Origin: Hygrocybe punicea
Taxonomy: Eukaryota; Basidiomycota; Agaricomycetes; Agaricales; Hygrophoraceae
Direction of reading: 5' to 3'
DNA: 64,000 nucleotides
Assembly: GCA_963556145.1 (NCBI GenBank)
Contig: OY744468.1
Location: 3,038,001 to 3,102,000 of the forward strand
The notes below the pieces were generated by a model. It was not told the origin of the DNA. It searched no databases and was given only the letters and a program-made list of their open reading frames with translations. This document shows, piece after piece, positions 53,692-64,000 of this stretch. Positions within the stretch are counted from its first letter, which is position 1. Each line of letters starts with the position of its first letter. The position numbers and the translations under genes are program-made.

Positions 53692-55378
53692 CTAGACAAG
53701 CTTTGCAAGCGAAATCTGATTCTTTCCGACGTTGGTCGAAAGGTAGGCATTTTTGAGGAACACGTCGCCAAGCTGCAAACAGCGTAAAACGCAGGGATCT
53801 CAGGAACGATAAATCAAGAACGTACCAGCCACTGTGTAGAAGACGAGTTCACCGCTGATATACCGGATACGCAATCACCCGTGGGGTTTTGGGCGTTCAC
53901 AGGCCCCAAGGACAAGTCTCTCGGGTCAATGGCAAAGGAGGTGTTCCCGAACGTCAACGCGACAATCGAGTTTGAGGTACACGGAAGAGTGAATCCGCCT
54001 TGTCCATCCGACTTGGCACCTGGGATAGCCTCCACCAACTTGGTTGCATCTTCAGCGGGCGCGAGAATGACGGTGGTACCAGTGTCAAGGATAGCAGTGC
54101 GACCACGTATACCAATATCCTTGCCGTCGACAGTTGCTGCATCCACGTTCGCTTCCCAGAAGCCCTGTTTTGAGACGTTGTCAACGGTAACGAGGGTTGC
54201 AGGATCAAATTTCGTGGAGTCAAGCCCTCCGAAAGTGATCTCGCCATCATTGATGTCGTCTGCAAGTCGGGAAATCTTGTACGATGTGATGGCGTCGGTA
54301 ATGAGACCATTCTTGGCCAGAGCTTCGACAGGTGTCAACGTTCGTTGCTGTGAAAGCGACTACAAGAAAAATACGTCAAAAGTGCGTAGAAGGACGACAA
54401 AGTGTGGACTCACGGATTGAGCAAGGCCCATGAGGCCATCAAAAGGAACGAAGCTGTTAGAAAAATCCACACTCTCAGCCAAAGCAACGCCAAAAGTATG
54501 GGCGGTCAGCTCGAGGCTCGCAACCTTGATATTGTCGGTAACGACGTTCCCCGCCACTTCTCCTGTGCCGTAGACAATATGGAAAGACTGGTTCGATTGG
54601 ACAAAGGAACTCGAAGTCTGTTCGCCAAGGAAGTTGTGGTCACCCTATTGAAGCGTGAGACTGGTTACGACGTGTTGTAACAACAACTCTTACGCATCCT
54701 CCCCCAAATGATTGGCAATTTCCGGCACCAACCCAGAGATCAGCCGACCCCGAGTCCATGAGGAGTCGGAAGTCCTGAGGTGGTGTACCCATCTGAATGG
54801 TGGCAAAATAACCAACATCGTTCGAGCTACGAAGCCAGGATAGTTAATAACCGAGAATGACGGGTTCGCAATTGAAATTCACAAGATATCAAGGGCCAGG
54901 GAATTGTTGGTTGTATTTGTGGACGAATCAAATGCGAGACCGGTCCCTGCAGGACTACAAAGAGTGAATTCAGCACACAAGAAGTCCTACGCGACGGTCC
55001 CTTACTGCACACCAGCCAAGGAGACGTCTGCATGGTTACAGCGCTTTGAATTACGCGCATCGTGTGGGAGAAGGGACATGCGTTTGTTGAGACTGAAAGC
55101 GAGTTCCTCGTCGCTTGGGCCGGCAGTTCCGGTCATGCGGGCAAGCCGACGATGACCGCGATTGGCATGTTGTTGAAGGAGCTAAGAGACGATTAATAAG
55201 TAGGAAAAGGACGACGTGAGGGGCTACTAACAATCTGAGGGTGTATGTCTCCTCGAGTGTGAAGTCTCCTTAGAGGTAGGGTGACCAAGTGTGCCCCGCG
55301 TTTAACAGGAAACGCCTCGACATCCGAAAGAGCGACAGTAATGGCCAGAAGCGTGGAGAAAGCAATCCTGAACAGCAT
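53692..55378 (-). CDS. Secreted A1 aspartic protease (copy 2)
   Basis: Paralogue of the protease at 40937-42741. Signal peptide MLFRIAFSTLLAITVALSDVEA; propeptide with PVKRGAHLVTLPLRRL, ARMTG and KR sites (LNKR, NSKR). The short linker (TGLAFDSSTNTTNNSLALDI) contains potential N-glycosylation sites where copy 1 has an Ala/Ser/Pro tract. Mature part: SNDVGYFATIQMGTPP, LLMDSGSADLWVGAGNC, IVYGTGEVAG (flap), FDGLMGLAQS, AILDTGTTVILAP, LGDVFLKNAYLSTNVGKNQISLAKLV (stop 53692). Introns fall at the same places as in copy 1 (for example after GGGC and before LGD/VGDVFLKNAY). The frame is intact with both catalytic Asp. A TATA box lies 120 bp upstream. Confidence 0.92.
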
Positions 55379-55497
55379 AATGCAATATTATTGAGTGATT
55401 GGACGATCAAGGAATGGAAAAAGTCAAGGAGCGTCGTAAAGGTCCTGCCTCGGGAGGGATGAAAAAGTGAAGTGCGAAATTAAAACGCACCAAAACT

Positions 55498-55505
55498 CTT
55501 TTATA
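55498..55505 (-). promoter_or_regulatory. TATA box of aspartic protease copy 2
   Basis: TATAAAAG on the minus strand, 120 bp upstream of the start codon at 55378. Confidence 0.6.
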
Positions 55506-55888
55506 AGGCGTCGCAGTCGCGGGCCTCCGTTTATTGTTCTCGACCTCGCTTGAGCTGTAAACAATGGACGTTAAAAAGAACATTAAAGCCATTAAGCTTC
55601 ATTGTCGGCGATACACCGTGACAACAGCTACAAACAGATTGCATAAACACAACTACTACTAGTACCGCTTCTCCTAGCTACTGTTCTTTTCTCACTATCT
55701 GTACTTGGTCTCTCACAGTCTCTCACACTCCTACCTGTTGATCCAACCACATCAATGTTGACAGGAACACTACCACAAAAAAGACATAGAAATTGCATAA
55801 AGCACTAAAATACAACTACCAGGGCAGAGAGAGCCAATCAACAAAGAAAAAAGGAAAGTCAAATGAAAAGTTCAAACCGAAATTGGTC
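55506..55888. other. Upstream region of protease copy 2 / 3' end of receptor gene
   Basis: About 380 bp. CTCTCACA-type short repeats near 55712-55732. Nothing coding was recognised. Confidence 0.4.
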
Positions 55889-58137
55889 TCAAAAATAGTA
55901 TTTTGCTCCCGACCCACTGGCACCACGGACATGGCTGTACGATAGCGAGGGTGCCCTGGAGTATTCTGTAGTACTGGCAACTTCTCCTACGCTGTGACCC
56001 GAGTTCGATTCGAAGTAAGCGCCGGAAAGCCTTAGGGGGTAAGGTCGAATTGCAACAGACGCAGGACGGCTCAGCACACCGTCGCTAGATGTAGGGGAAT
56101 ATAGCGAGAAGGATGTCTGAGAGGCGACAGCGCTAACGGGGGGGTGTCTGGCTTGCTCCCAAGTCATATCATGAGATGGGGTGTTGTCAGGTGGCTGCTG
56201 CACCCACTCAAAATCTGACACTGCAAGGGAGGAACGTGGAGAGACACCAATACTGTTGTGTTCGAAATTTTGTTGCGGCTGGAAGGCTTGCAGGGACAGG
56301 TCGCGCGACAAAAAGATATTGTATACACCCGTTTCTTCCTTCACGGATTTGGAAGAGGGATATCGCACAATAGGCGATCGAGTTGAGCGGGGAGCTGAAG
56401 GCAGACTTGCTGATTCCGTCGACGATGAACGCAAGTGATCCGTTCGTAAGCGCAGGGCGACAGACGTGGGCCGAGAAACAGCAACAAGTTCCTTATTAAG
56501 CTCGGATAGGGGAGAGATGGCACGCGACAAGTAGCCGGGGTTGAGGAGGCCCTCAGAGCTTGTGGTGTGCTCATGGCCGGGTATACGACGAGTGGAAATA
56601 GATCCGGTTCGTGCCAAGAAAGACTTCTGGTGTGCCAACCGGCGAAGATTGGGCTTGGCTGGCATATTTGGAGGGAAGTAGTAAGGCGGTTTCGTCGATG
56701 GCTTGTCAACAGCACTGAATGATTTTCCTCCCACACTTTCCATGTCAGTACCACTCGACGACAGAGCGAGCCGCGCATCCAGGGCAGGGATCAACAGCCG
56801 GAAGGTGTTATAAAGAAGGAGCACATTGACGACTCCTGCACCCAGTGAAAGTGTTAGATTAAACGAGAAGACCACCGTATGCGAATAGTCGTACCCAGCA
56901 TGTACCAACACGTGAAGGCGAACATCACGGCCCCATTACTGATGGTAAAATCAGAGAGGATCAATAGCCGAGTGACCGAATAGGGTAAGAGAAGCACAAT
57001 GTATGCTAACTAGAAGTTAGCTGGATGGCTCATAAACACCGAAAAACACCAACCGATAGGATACCTGACATGAAATGGGAGCGTTGAACATTGGATGATC
57101 AAAGCGTATGGTAAATTCTAGCCACACACCATAGCATGCTTCTAGCAATCGCGAGAACGAAGCAATGGTAATCGTCAAGACTACGCAAATGACCACTCCA
57201 TCGCGCCCCTGGATTCAAGTTGAGCCTAACACCGCCTTTGAAGACCAAAGAACCTCGAAGGACAAGGAAATTGAGGGAATAAACTATTGCCGAAAGTAGA
57301 GACGCTAAAAAGATCTTTAAGAGTGGTTCAGCGATGCAATCACGATCAACCACAAATTCGACGCATACCGGAAGAAGGTGATGATAGAAAAGTACGTTGT
57401 TATACGCACTCTGAATACCGCATGTCAGATTGCCTGGGCCGTACATTGACACCGAATTCACAACCAAAGAATGCGACAGAGGAAACAACGAGAAAACCAG
57501 GGCCAACCCCCAGCCAATCACAATGACGGGGACGCCTATCCAGGCCGCTTGACGGTAGCGCAATACAAGAGAATTGAATGTATGGACTGCAAGGGCGACC
57601 GTAAAGTACGCCGTGCCAATGTTGCCCATTGACATGAAGATGGCTAAAATGTATCTTTCAATTTCGTTGAATCATACCTCGAACAGAAGACGAATATACC
57701 TTGTGCAGTGCACATCGGCCCTTATGGGAAAGTATGGGTCAGCCATTAGGTATTTGAGCTCTCGTGCTGACCTTCTGTGACTTTTCTCTCAGCTAGCCAC
57801 CATACTCCAATCATGCCGCCTGTGCTGATGAACAAGTTACCGATGAGCATGCACGCTGCGTAGGCTCCCATGCGTGTACGGAAGAAGGCACTCTCTCGCG
57901 CGTAGTTTTGAGCACCATTACGGCTCAGGGAAAGCCTGACTGCCAGCCAGGTCGCCCGAAGAGCAACCAAAACCAGAGCCAGCATGGATAGCATTGCAAA
58001 AATATTGACAACCTGAAAAAAAAATAAATGGGTCGACTTGTTGCTTTAAATATGATTGTTGCCGGGGAACTCACAAGGGCACCCGAGAACTGACCAGGCC
58101 CCAATGTCATGACGGTCGCGGCGGTGTTGTTAGACAT
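55889..58137 (-). CDS. Seven-TM receptor, cAMP-receptor-like (fungal GPCR)
   Basis: Predicted plasma-membrane G-protein-coupled receptor. Seven hydrophobic segments follow MSNNTAATVMTLGPGQFSGALV: IFAMLSMLALVLVAL; GAYAACMLIGNLFISTGGMIGVWWL; a GPMCTAQ block then AIFMSMGNIGTAYFTVALAV; WIGVPVIVIGWGLALVFSLFPL; FLASLLSAIVYSLNFLVL; SMLWYPIAYIVLLLPYSV; and FAFTCWYMLGVVNVLLLYN. The conserved Cys before TM3 and the MLWYPxAY motif of TM6 are typical of Dicty-cAR-like fungal receptors. Both are rebuilt from tiny exons (21 nt at 57700-57720; 11 nt at 57054-57064). The cytosolic tail of about 290 residues is Ser/Pro/Arg-rich with many possible phosphorylation sites. The ligand is unknown. It is not an STE3 pheromone receptor by motif. 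Confidence 0.8.
57054..57064 (-). other. 11-nt micro-exon in the receptor gene (TM6)
   Basis: GTATCCTATCG (minus strand) is bounded by TGTCAG upstream and GTTGGT downstream. It joins ATGCTATG to CATACATTG, giving MLWYPIAYIV. Any other joining tested by eye breaks the frame or loses the conserved YP. Confidence 0.7.
57700..57720 (-). other. 21-nt exon in the receptor gene (before TM3)
   Basis: Lies between ...CCCATAAG and GTATATTCG on the minus strand. It yields EGPMCTAQ-AIFMSMG and supplies the conserved extracellular Cys. Confidence 0.7.
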
Positions 58138-58577
58138 GACGAATGGAGAGGTTTCGAAGATAATAACCCAAAGGCTGCACCAGTGCAGCTGTGTCTAACA
58201 AGCTCTACACAGCTTCGCAGTGTACGAAAAGAGTGGTCGTCCTGCGACTGGTGGTGAAGAGGATCTTGTTCGAGAATGACCTTCGCTCGCAAGTGTTAGG
58301 ACGGGATGCAAGCGTAGAGGAAGCGCCCAAGAGCATCGTACTCACCGTGTCACCCGGACTCCAGCAGATACAACATCCGCCGAGAGATGGTAACTTGTAT
58401 ATGTACATACAGTGACGACGACGTAAGCTTGATCAGGATAAAGTTTAGGTCCATGTAGTAAGTATACGTTACGATTTGATATGATCATTTGGTGCGTTGC
58501 TACTTATATAAGGACTCTAACAACCACGGACTCGGAGGTGAGAAGAAACCACCCATTGAGTCATTCCGAACAGGGAA
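58138..58577. other. Upstream region of receptor gene
   Basis: About 440 bp between the receptor start (58137) and the Pol eta end (58578), both read leftward. No gene was recognised. It is likely the receptor promoter. Confidence 0.4.
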
Positions 58578-61188
58578 TCATCTGCGGTCGAAAAACCTTG
58601 CAATCCCCTGAGAATCATCCCCCACTTTTTTCATTCTCTTGGACGTACTCGCCGGTTTGCGCCTTTTCGTTCCGTCCGATTCTGGTGTCCTGGCCAGGTC
58701 TTGAGCGAAATGAAAATCCTCGTGCTCCATTTTCATCGCTGCCATCGCTGCAACCTCATTGTCATCTCCACCACCATGGTTTGTCCATGTTTCTGGAAGG
58801 GAGATACGCTTGGTGCACCGTGGACAAATAAAAAAAGTCGTCTTTGACAGAGTCTGGTGGTCAGTTGAACCGTCGGCGTCGGGAATATTGATTGTTCCTG
58901 CTTCATCTACGTCGTCACCTGTTCTGGTTCGTTTCTGTGATTGAGCGTCTCGTATGTCAGCCTTGAGGAAGCCTTCGATGCTCTGCTGGCCCTGATCAGC
59001 AGTCTCCAGTCCAGTGAACGCAAGCTGAACATTTGTTATCTTCATTGGCACGGCCTTCGTGTCACTGTTTCCGACCAGCTCTTTCCAAAGTCGGTCTCCT
59101 GCGGATGCTATAACGTCCACCGTGATCTCACGTGTGAAAGGGAAGGCGGCTTGTTTCGAACGGCTCGTTTCGTATCCTGCAGTAGTTTGAGAATGATATG
59201 AGCAGCGGAGATTTTAGTTAATACCTTGGCGGGCATGTAGAACAATCGACTTGGGCCACAACGTTGAGTTTACTTTTCTTGCGTCATTGAGCCGTAAAGC
59301 TAACTCTGCAGCGAGTACTCGGATCCAATGGTGACCTGCTGGAGCAGTCTTGATCGGGTGCTGCAGATTTTTGGAAGCCAGCATGCTCTTGAACGGCACA
59401 GACTTCTCCTTTACTGGACAATAATGGGCATGCTACGACCCAACACAGTCATGAAACAATGAAAGAGTTAACGCACCTTCAGACCTATCGATCCCTCTAG
59501 CAACATGGCCAGGTCAGCACCTCACCATGTGATAGGAACCTACAACGCACCGAAGAAGTTCATAAACCCAAATTGCGTTTTCGCCGAATTTGTGTTGGAG
59601 TTCTTCTGTAACATGATCTTTATAAATATAACACGTCTTGATATAGGAACAAAAAAAAAAACAGACTTGCCCAGGCTAATAGATCTATTGACGTTCCTTC
59701 AATGGTGTGAAGGAACGCAGATGAGTACCTCGCTTACAAAAGTTCACCAACAGTTGATACGTTATATTCCTTTGCGAGTGCGTCTCCAAGCTTGCCACCT
59801 AAAAATCGAATCTGCAGCAACACAATGCGACAATTAGCCTTGGACAGATGCACATGACCTTCCTCCAGCAAACCTTCTGAAAGGGCATGGGTCGGAGGTA
59901 GTTTGGGATAGCTGCGTTGCGGAGAATTGTCTACGTTCCTGAATAGGGACAGGATCACAAAGTGATCTCGAAAAAAACAAACCTGGTTCATAGGTTTCTT
60001 GTAAGATGCGGTTAACTGCGAACAGAACATTGTAATCAACTCATACCGAAGAAGATGTCTTTCTCTTTACCTTGGCCAAAAATTTATTTCTAGCAATACC
60101 CTGGTGTTCACGGAGACGTCAGAAGCATCAAACTGGTTTCTAGGTACTTGACGTACCGCGGACGTTGAATAACCTAGCTTCTCGTAGACTTCCGTTCGGA
60201 TTCTGTCCATCATTCCCGCAGCAATGGAGAGGGCGACATCATGCCAGGTCGTGACGGCGTCATCAACTCCTCCTGTCTCATTTTCATTTGTCTCCGAAGC
60301 AGAATCAACTGGTAATGGAACGACAGGGACAACCACGCCACAACCATCCCATGATATTGGTGGAGGAGCGGGGAGTTGGCTGTCTATGCCATCGGGAGCA
60401 TCATCCGGAACAGTGGAAAGATGTGGATACCGTTCCAGAATCGTTGCACGCACAGGGCGTGTAAAATCAATGAAGGCTTCGTCTATTGATGCTTTCTCTT
60501 GCGAGGACCCGTCAAAAGCAGTAAATTTTCTGGGAAGAGATGTATCTCTCACCAATCTCTGCACCGGGCAGGCCTTCTTTAAACATGTTGAGAATTTTCA
60601 TACTTTCCCGCCGATAGTAGTCTAGTGATACCTTGATGGAGAATGACGCAGGAAACGTCGAGATCACCATAAATGAACTGGTTTTCTTTGCGCGGGCGGA
60701 AGGCAAATACTTACCTTGTGAGTATGTGAATCGATGTCATCCCAATAACCTGGCTCCTTCTCTCCTTCCTTGTATGTAGCAACATGCACAACCACGAGCT
60801 CTAGTATATTTGTGCGGTTGGTTGGTACCATTTGAGAGAAAGGAGAACCCCAACACACACCGGGACACCGTTTCTTCGCATCGTTCAGCTTGTCCATTCT
60901 GGAGATGCCAAATTTGCGCGCGGGGTAATTCACAGCAATCATTGAGTCCCACTGCAACACCACCAAGGGGCGATCCTTGTCTACTCCCAAACGAACCACT
61001 TCGCAAGCAGCATAGAAGGCATCGCTGTCGCAGAGCGCTATAACACGGAGTGGGTCCCTGACGCCGAGATTGTGCGAAAGAATATGGCGATAAGTTATCT
61101 TGGGGTTTAAGGTCTCGAAATCTTCCTCAGTCACTCTTCCTTTGCCTTTCCAGGCCGCTGAGGGTGAGGCCGGTGAGGTTGGAGCCAT
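58578..61188 (-). CDS. RAD30: DNA polymerase eta (translesion synthesis)
   Basis: Y-family polymerase that copies past UV photoproducts. The start at 61188 gives a short Ser/Pro leader, then ITYRHILSHNLGVRDPLRVIALCDSDAFYAACEVVRLG (first catalytic Asp), QWDSMIAVNYPARKFGISR, and EKASIDEAFIDFT (catalytic SxDE). A Pro/Asp-rich insertion of about 70 residues follows (PDDAPDGIDSQLPAPPP), then WHDVALSIAAGMMDRIRTEVYEKLGYSTSA-GIARNKFLAKLTASYKKPMNQ and KIRFLGGKLG (helix-hairpin). The little-finger part carries KSMLASKNLQHPIKTAPAGHHWIRVLAAELALRL. The C terminus has QQSIEGFL (PIP-like), a single zinc-finger UBZ-like motif (FFICPRCTKRISLP and, after a loop, EHEDFHFAQDL), basic KRRK/KRMKK signals and a terminal SQGIARFFDRR PIP box. 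The frame is intact over about 12 exons. Confidence 0.9.
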
Positions 61189-61362
61189 TATATGGAGTCA
61201 CTTATTATAACGTGTGGTGGCGGCGTTTGTTCAGCCACTGGCAAGCTTTGTCGTTCCCAACTGGCCATCCTGGTTCTCAACCACAGCTGGAGCATTCGGG
61301 GACTAGGTAAACACAGTTTTTATCCCAGTGCTTCTCGCCAGTCAATTATTTCCCGTCAGAAT
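61189..61362. promoter_or_regulatory. Bidirectional promoter, RAD30 / F-box gene
   Basis: About 175 bp separates the Pol eta start from the probable F-box start. The F-box frame stays open back to an ATG at 61192, but that would leave no promoter between the genes. Confidence 0.45.
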
Positions 61363-62925
61363 ATGCTCTGTCTCGTGTCTCCAACAGAGCGCGCGCGCTT
61401 TGTTCCGTCCAAGGAAGAGGCGGACATGATCAGGGAATTCGTCTCTCAAAAGGCCCTCGAAGTCGCGCAACTGGAACAAGACCTTGAGATCGCTCAAGTT
61501 GACTCAGTCTCGGATTTAGAACCACTTATCCTTCAGGTGAATACAGCTCGCGCGCTGTTAACAACACACCAAAACCTACTTCCGACCCTTCGCCTGTTAC
61601 CGCTCGAGATCATGGGAGAAATATTTATGCATTGCATCTCTCCTGGAGGTGTGGGCTTTAATATCAGAGCGGCACCGAACAATCTTTGTGGTGTGTGCCG
61701 AGCTTGGAGGGCAATTGCTCTCTCGATGCCGCGGTTATGGTCTTCTATCTCGGTGACTGTGCCCACAAGCTGTTTGCGGCCAAAAATTGCTCTCATTGAG
61801 ACGTGGCTCAGCCGAACTGGACTATGTCCTTTATCACTTCGACTACGGCTCTTGAGGGACGACAATTCAGTGGACAAAGCAGGGATGGCTGACTTCTGCC
61901 AATTGCTGCATTCTCGTCTGCCTCGTTGGAAGAATTTGGAGCTTGATTGGAGCGGCTGGCGCCACTCGGATTGTATACTGGAGAGTCTCAGCGGCGCAGC
62001 GCAGCTGGAGAGTTTACGTATTATTGTGGGCCATTTTTCCCTCAGGAATGCCAACTTCGTCATCAAAGATGCCCCACGTCTTCACACATTCTCTTATCAG
62101 TACCATATCTACGACCCCGAGGCGTCATCAAATCTTGGTGCACCTTGGGCCCAGTTGATGTGTTTGGAACTGGAATGCCCTCTGTCCATAGCTGACTGCG
62201 TCTCCATATTAACGCAGTGCCCTGCACTTGTAACATGCGAGTTTACTCTCACATCGTCCAACCAGCCCATCCAAAGTACTCCTCCGATTCTGCAACACAG
62301 TCTGCAATCATTGAAAATTACGATCACGCAGTACCACTTGTTGCTCTTTTTCCTTCTCATAACCCTACCTGCTCTCCGACACATCGATATCTACGGACAT
62401 GGGGGGCCAATCGAGGGTATATTGAACATCATATACTTTTCCGAGTTTCTTCGGCGATCGTCGTGTCGTCTTGAAACCCTTATTCTCTCCGATGTAATAT
62501 TTCGCAGTGCCGATCTTATCGAATACCTCCAATCTACTTCATCGACACTGCTGGAGCTTGGTATCCACACTGACACGGAGAACTTACCTCCAGTGACTCC
62601 AGTGACAGATGAGGTTCTCGGGATGCTCACATATCGACAATCAAGTCCGAGTCCTTGTTACGCTCCCTGTTTGTGCCCGAACTTGGAATGCATCTCGTTT
62701 ACCAATTGTCTTTCTTCTTCGGACGGTCGTCTGGCAGACATGTTGGAATCACGATGGAACTCGAGACCGAATGCGGACGGGCCGAGCCAATCACTCCAAG
62801 TTGCACCTCTCAAACGTGTGCAGGTGGAATTCTGGGCACACAATGTGGAAGATATCTGCAGATTGGAAAATTTATGCGATGAAGGGCTGGATCTCTGTAT
62901 GGATCTAGTACCAACTTTCCTTTAA
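61363..62925 (+). CDS. F-box-like domain protein (agaricomycete type)
   Basis: Single-exon protein of about 520 residues. The start MLCLVSPTERARFVPSKEEADMIR leads into a coiled-coil block (SQKALEVAQLEQDLEIAQ), then TLRLLPLEIMGEIFMHCI, the F-box-like helix, then CGVCRAWRAIALSMPRLWSSI. This block order is the signature of the very large agaricomycete F-box family. The remainder shows leucine-rich-repeat-like periodicity (LRIIVGHFSLRNANF, LQSLKITITQYHLLLFFLL, LETLILSDVIFRS). It probably recruits an unknown target to an SCF ubiquitin ligase. An upstream in-frame ATG at 61192 would add 57 unrelated residues; I prefer 61363. Confidence 0.8.
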   Translation: MLCLVSPTERARFVPSKEEADMIREFVSQKALEVAQLEQDLEIAQVDSVSDLEPLILQVNTARALLTTHQNLLPTLRLLPLEIMGEIFMHCISPGGVGFNIRAAPNNLCGVCRAWRAIALSMPRLWSSISVTVPTSCLRPKIALIETWLSRTGLCPLSLRLRLLRDDNSVDKAGMADFCQLLHSRLPRWKNLELDWSGWRHSDCILESLSGAAQLESLRIIVGHFSLRNANFVIKDAPRLHTFSYQYHIYDPEASSNLGAPWAQLMCLELECPLSIADCVSILTQCPALVTCEFTLTSSNQPIQSTPPILQHSLQSLKITITQYHLLLFFLLITLPALRHIDIYGHGGPIEGILNIIYFSEFLRRSSCRLETLILSDVIFRSADLIEYLQSTSSTLLELGIHTDTENLPPVTPVTDEVLGMLTYRQSSPSPCYAPCLCPNLECISFTNCLSSSDGRLADMLESRWNSRPNADGPSQSLQVAPLKRVQVEFWAHNVEDICRLENLCDEGLDLCMDLVPTFL

Positions 62926-63523
62926 ACTTTAGATTCTCGTATCCATGAAGGTCGTTTGATGGGGACCATCTAGGAATTTCGATCCGGTGTATGTTGACTT
63001 TGTATGAATCCCATTGGAAGGATAAAGGGGACCGTCCTGGGTGAGTATTATTTTGGCATCGCTTTCGAAGCACGAAATGACCTTTCCGTTTGAACAAAAG
63101 ACGAGATACGAAATCGTATGCAATAGCTCAGATATACTTGGAACACAGTCGTTATATAAAAATCTCTAGACAAACTACTATAATAATGTTGCACACTGCT
63201 CTGCAAGTCTGCGATGAACACTCTCGTCTCCTGTATAAGAATCATTGCACCCAACTACGAAGAGGCAACCCGAGCGTCTCGAACGATCAAGTGTCCGAAC
63301 AGCCTCCGAGTCTGTGATCTCCCCGCCCATTATGGACCTAGCAATTGGACTGGCATGTGCTGGTTTTGAATGGGCGAAGCCATGGCCAGGACGAACACGA
63401 TTCGGGACATCAATGCATCAACGGGGGATGCTATGGGGATGCTATGGGGATGCAGCGGACTTTCTCACGCGTTCACGTATTTACAGTTGTTTACCAGACT
63501 TCTATGCGGCAACTCACGACGCC
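62926..63523. other. Intergenic, F-box 3' / CIA30 5'
   Basis: About 600 bp. A frame is open from 63245 into the CIA30 gene but the translation before 63524 shows no conserved content. A 9 nt direct duplication (GGGGATGCTATGGGGATGCTAT) sits at about 63424-63451. Confidence 0.4.
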
Positions 63524-64000
63524 ATGTCCAGCTGGTCGCTGTATATTAATCGAACGAGCCGGGTGTTGCGAGACGGTACTGCCAAGAGTGACTCAGTCTT
63601 TCAAACGTTACGCGGACTGCCATTAATATTATTGACTTCAATCCCGACAGTACTGCTCATGCAGGGTGCCGAGGCACCATCCCGAGTTCCCAAGACTCTT
63701 TTCACGTTCAATTCGCGAGCCGACATCGACCAATTTGCCACCGGATGTGATGCTGACATTGGCGGGCATTCATCCGTGCACTTCGACCTAGACGATTCTC
63801 CTAAACACAACGCTACAGGGAAATTTTGGGGCAATATGAGCCTAGCCGTGAAGCCCGGTCTAGAGGGAAAGATCAGGACTGGCTATGCTGGCTTCCGGAA
63901 CAAGGTCTGTCTTTACCCGTCCCCTCCGCAATTCACAGGTGGTTACTACGGTGCGGAATAGCGCCGTCCCACTCTATTCGGTGACATGTTCGAAGACGTC
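63524..64000 (+). CDS. CIA30: Complex I intermediate-associated protein CIA30/NDUFAF1 (cut by window edge)
   Basis: Mitochondrial complex I assembly factor. The probable start MSSWSLYINRTSRVLRDGTAK at 63524 leads to PKTLFTFNSRADIDQFATGCDADIGGHSSVHFDL and then KFWGNMSLAVKPGLEGKIRTGYAGFRNK, the CIA30 domain. A GT-AG intron (63904-63961, ending GGAATAG) splices to RRPTLFGDMFEDV, running off the right edge. A hydrophobic stretch (LPLILLTSIPTVLLM) between start and domain may be a membrane or targeting part, or an unspliced intron; I could not find a frame-keeping junction. Confidence 0.82.

Noticed and set aside
53692..55378. Second aspartic protease considered as a pseudogene because its frame is broken in raw sequence
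   Set aside because: All breaks coincide with GT-AG introns at the same sites as in copy 1, and the spliced frame is complete.
55889..58137. Receptor considered as an STE3-type mating pheromone receptor
   Set aside because: The TM6 MLWYPxAY pattern and TM3 Cys context fit cAMP-receptor-like GPCRs; no pheromone precursor with a CaaX end was seen nearby.

Overview
The window reads as euchromatic nuclear DNA of a filamentous basidiomycete, most likely an agaricomycete. Protein-coding genes are dense and lie on both strands. Almost all are cut by many 45-70 nt spliceosomal introns. The products are typical of fungi: alpha-aminoadipate lysine synthesis, a hybrid histidine kinase with a receiver domain, secreted DSG/DTG aspartic proteases, a LAMMER kinase and an agaricomycete F-box protein. 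I saw no rRNA, tRNA, CRISPR array or complete transposon. Gene models were built by hand from reading frames and GT-AG (occasionally GC-AG) junctions that restore conserved family motifs.

Layout. 1-16.5 kb: cystathionine beta-lyase (cut by the left edge), SWR1-complex HIT zinc-finger subunit, homocitrate synthase, a 6 kb hybrid histidine kinase, dolichol kinase, uracil-DNA glycosylase, bZIP factor. 17-28.7 kb: TFIIH helicase XPB/Ssl2 divergent from the branchpoint-binding protein SF1/BBP; an NSUN5/Rcm1-type rRNA methyltransferase divergent from a type I DnaJ; a secreted ThuA-like protein. 29.5-35.4 kb: a PHD-PHD-MYST histone acetyltransferase and a Myb/SANT-like protein. 35.6-38.7 kb: an accessory patch with a kinase relic, an inverted duplication, a small complex I subunit gene and a secreted four-repeat polyprotein with Kex2-type sites. 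38.9-48.9 kb: enoyl-CoA hydratase family protein, aspartic protease, a large unknown protein, a Rieske/AIF-like oxidoreductase. 50.4-64 kb: LAMMER kinase, second aspartic protease, seven-TM receptor, DNA polymerase eta, F-box protein, CIA30 (cut by the right edge).

Most genes are unrelated housekeeping neighbours, often paired head to head over 170-440 bp. Functional themes recur: DNA repair (UNG, XPB, Pol eta), chromatin (VPS71, MYST), sulfur amino acid and lysine metabolism, complex I (a subunit and the assembly factor CIA30) and secretion (two aspartic proteases, ThuA, polyprotein).

The strongest unusual signals are: (i) the secreted polyprotein at 37665-38647 with four ERN-started amphipathic repeats separated by Kex2-type sites, and a decayed inverted copy of its promoter and 5' half on the far side of the small complex I gene; (ii) four GC-AG introns confined to two genes (homocitrate synthase, UNG); (iii) micro-exons of 6, 11, 11, 18 and 21 nt, one carrying the Asp of the DnaJ HPD motif; (iv) a well conserved DnaJ frame with no in-frame ATG at its expected start.
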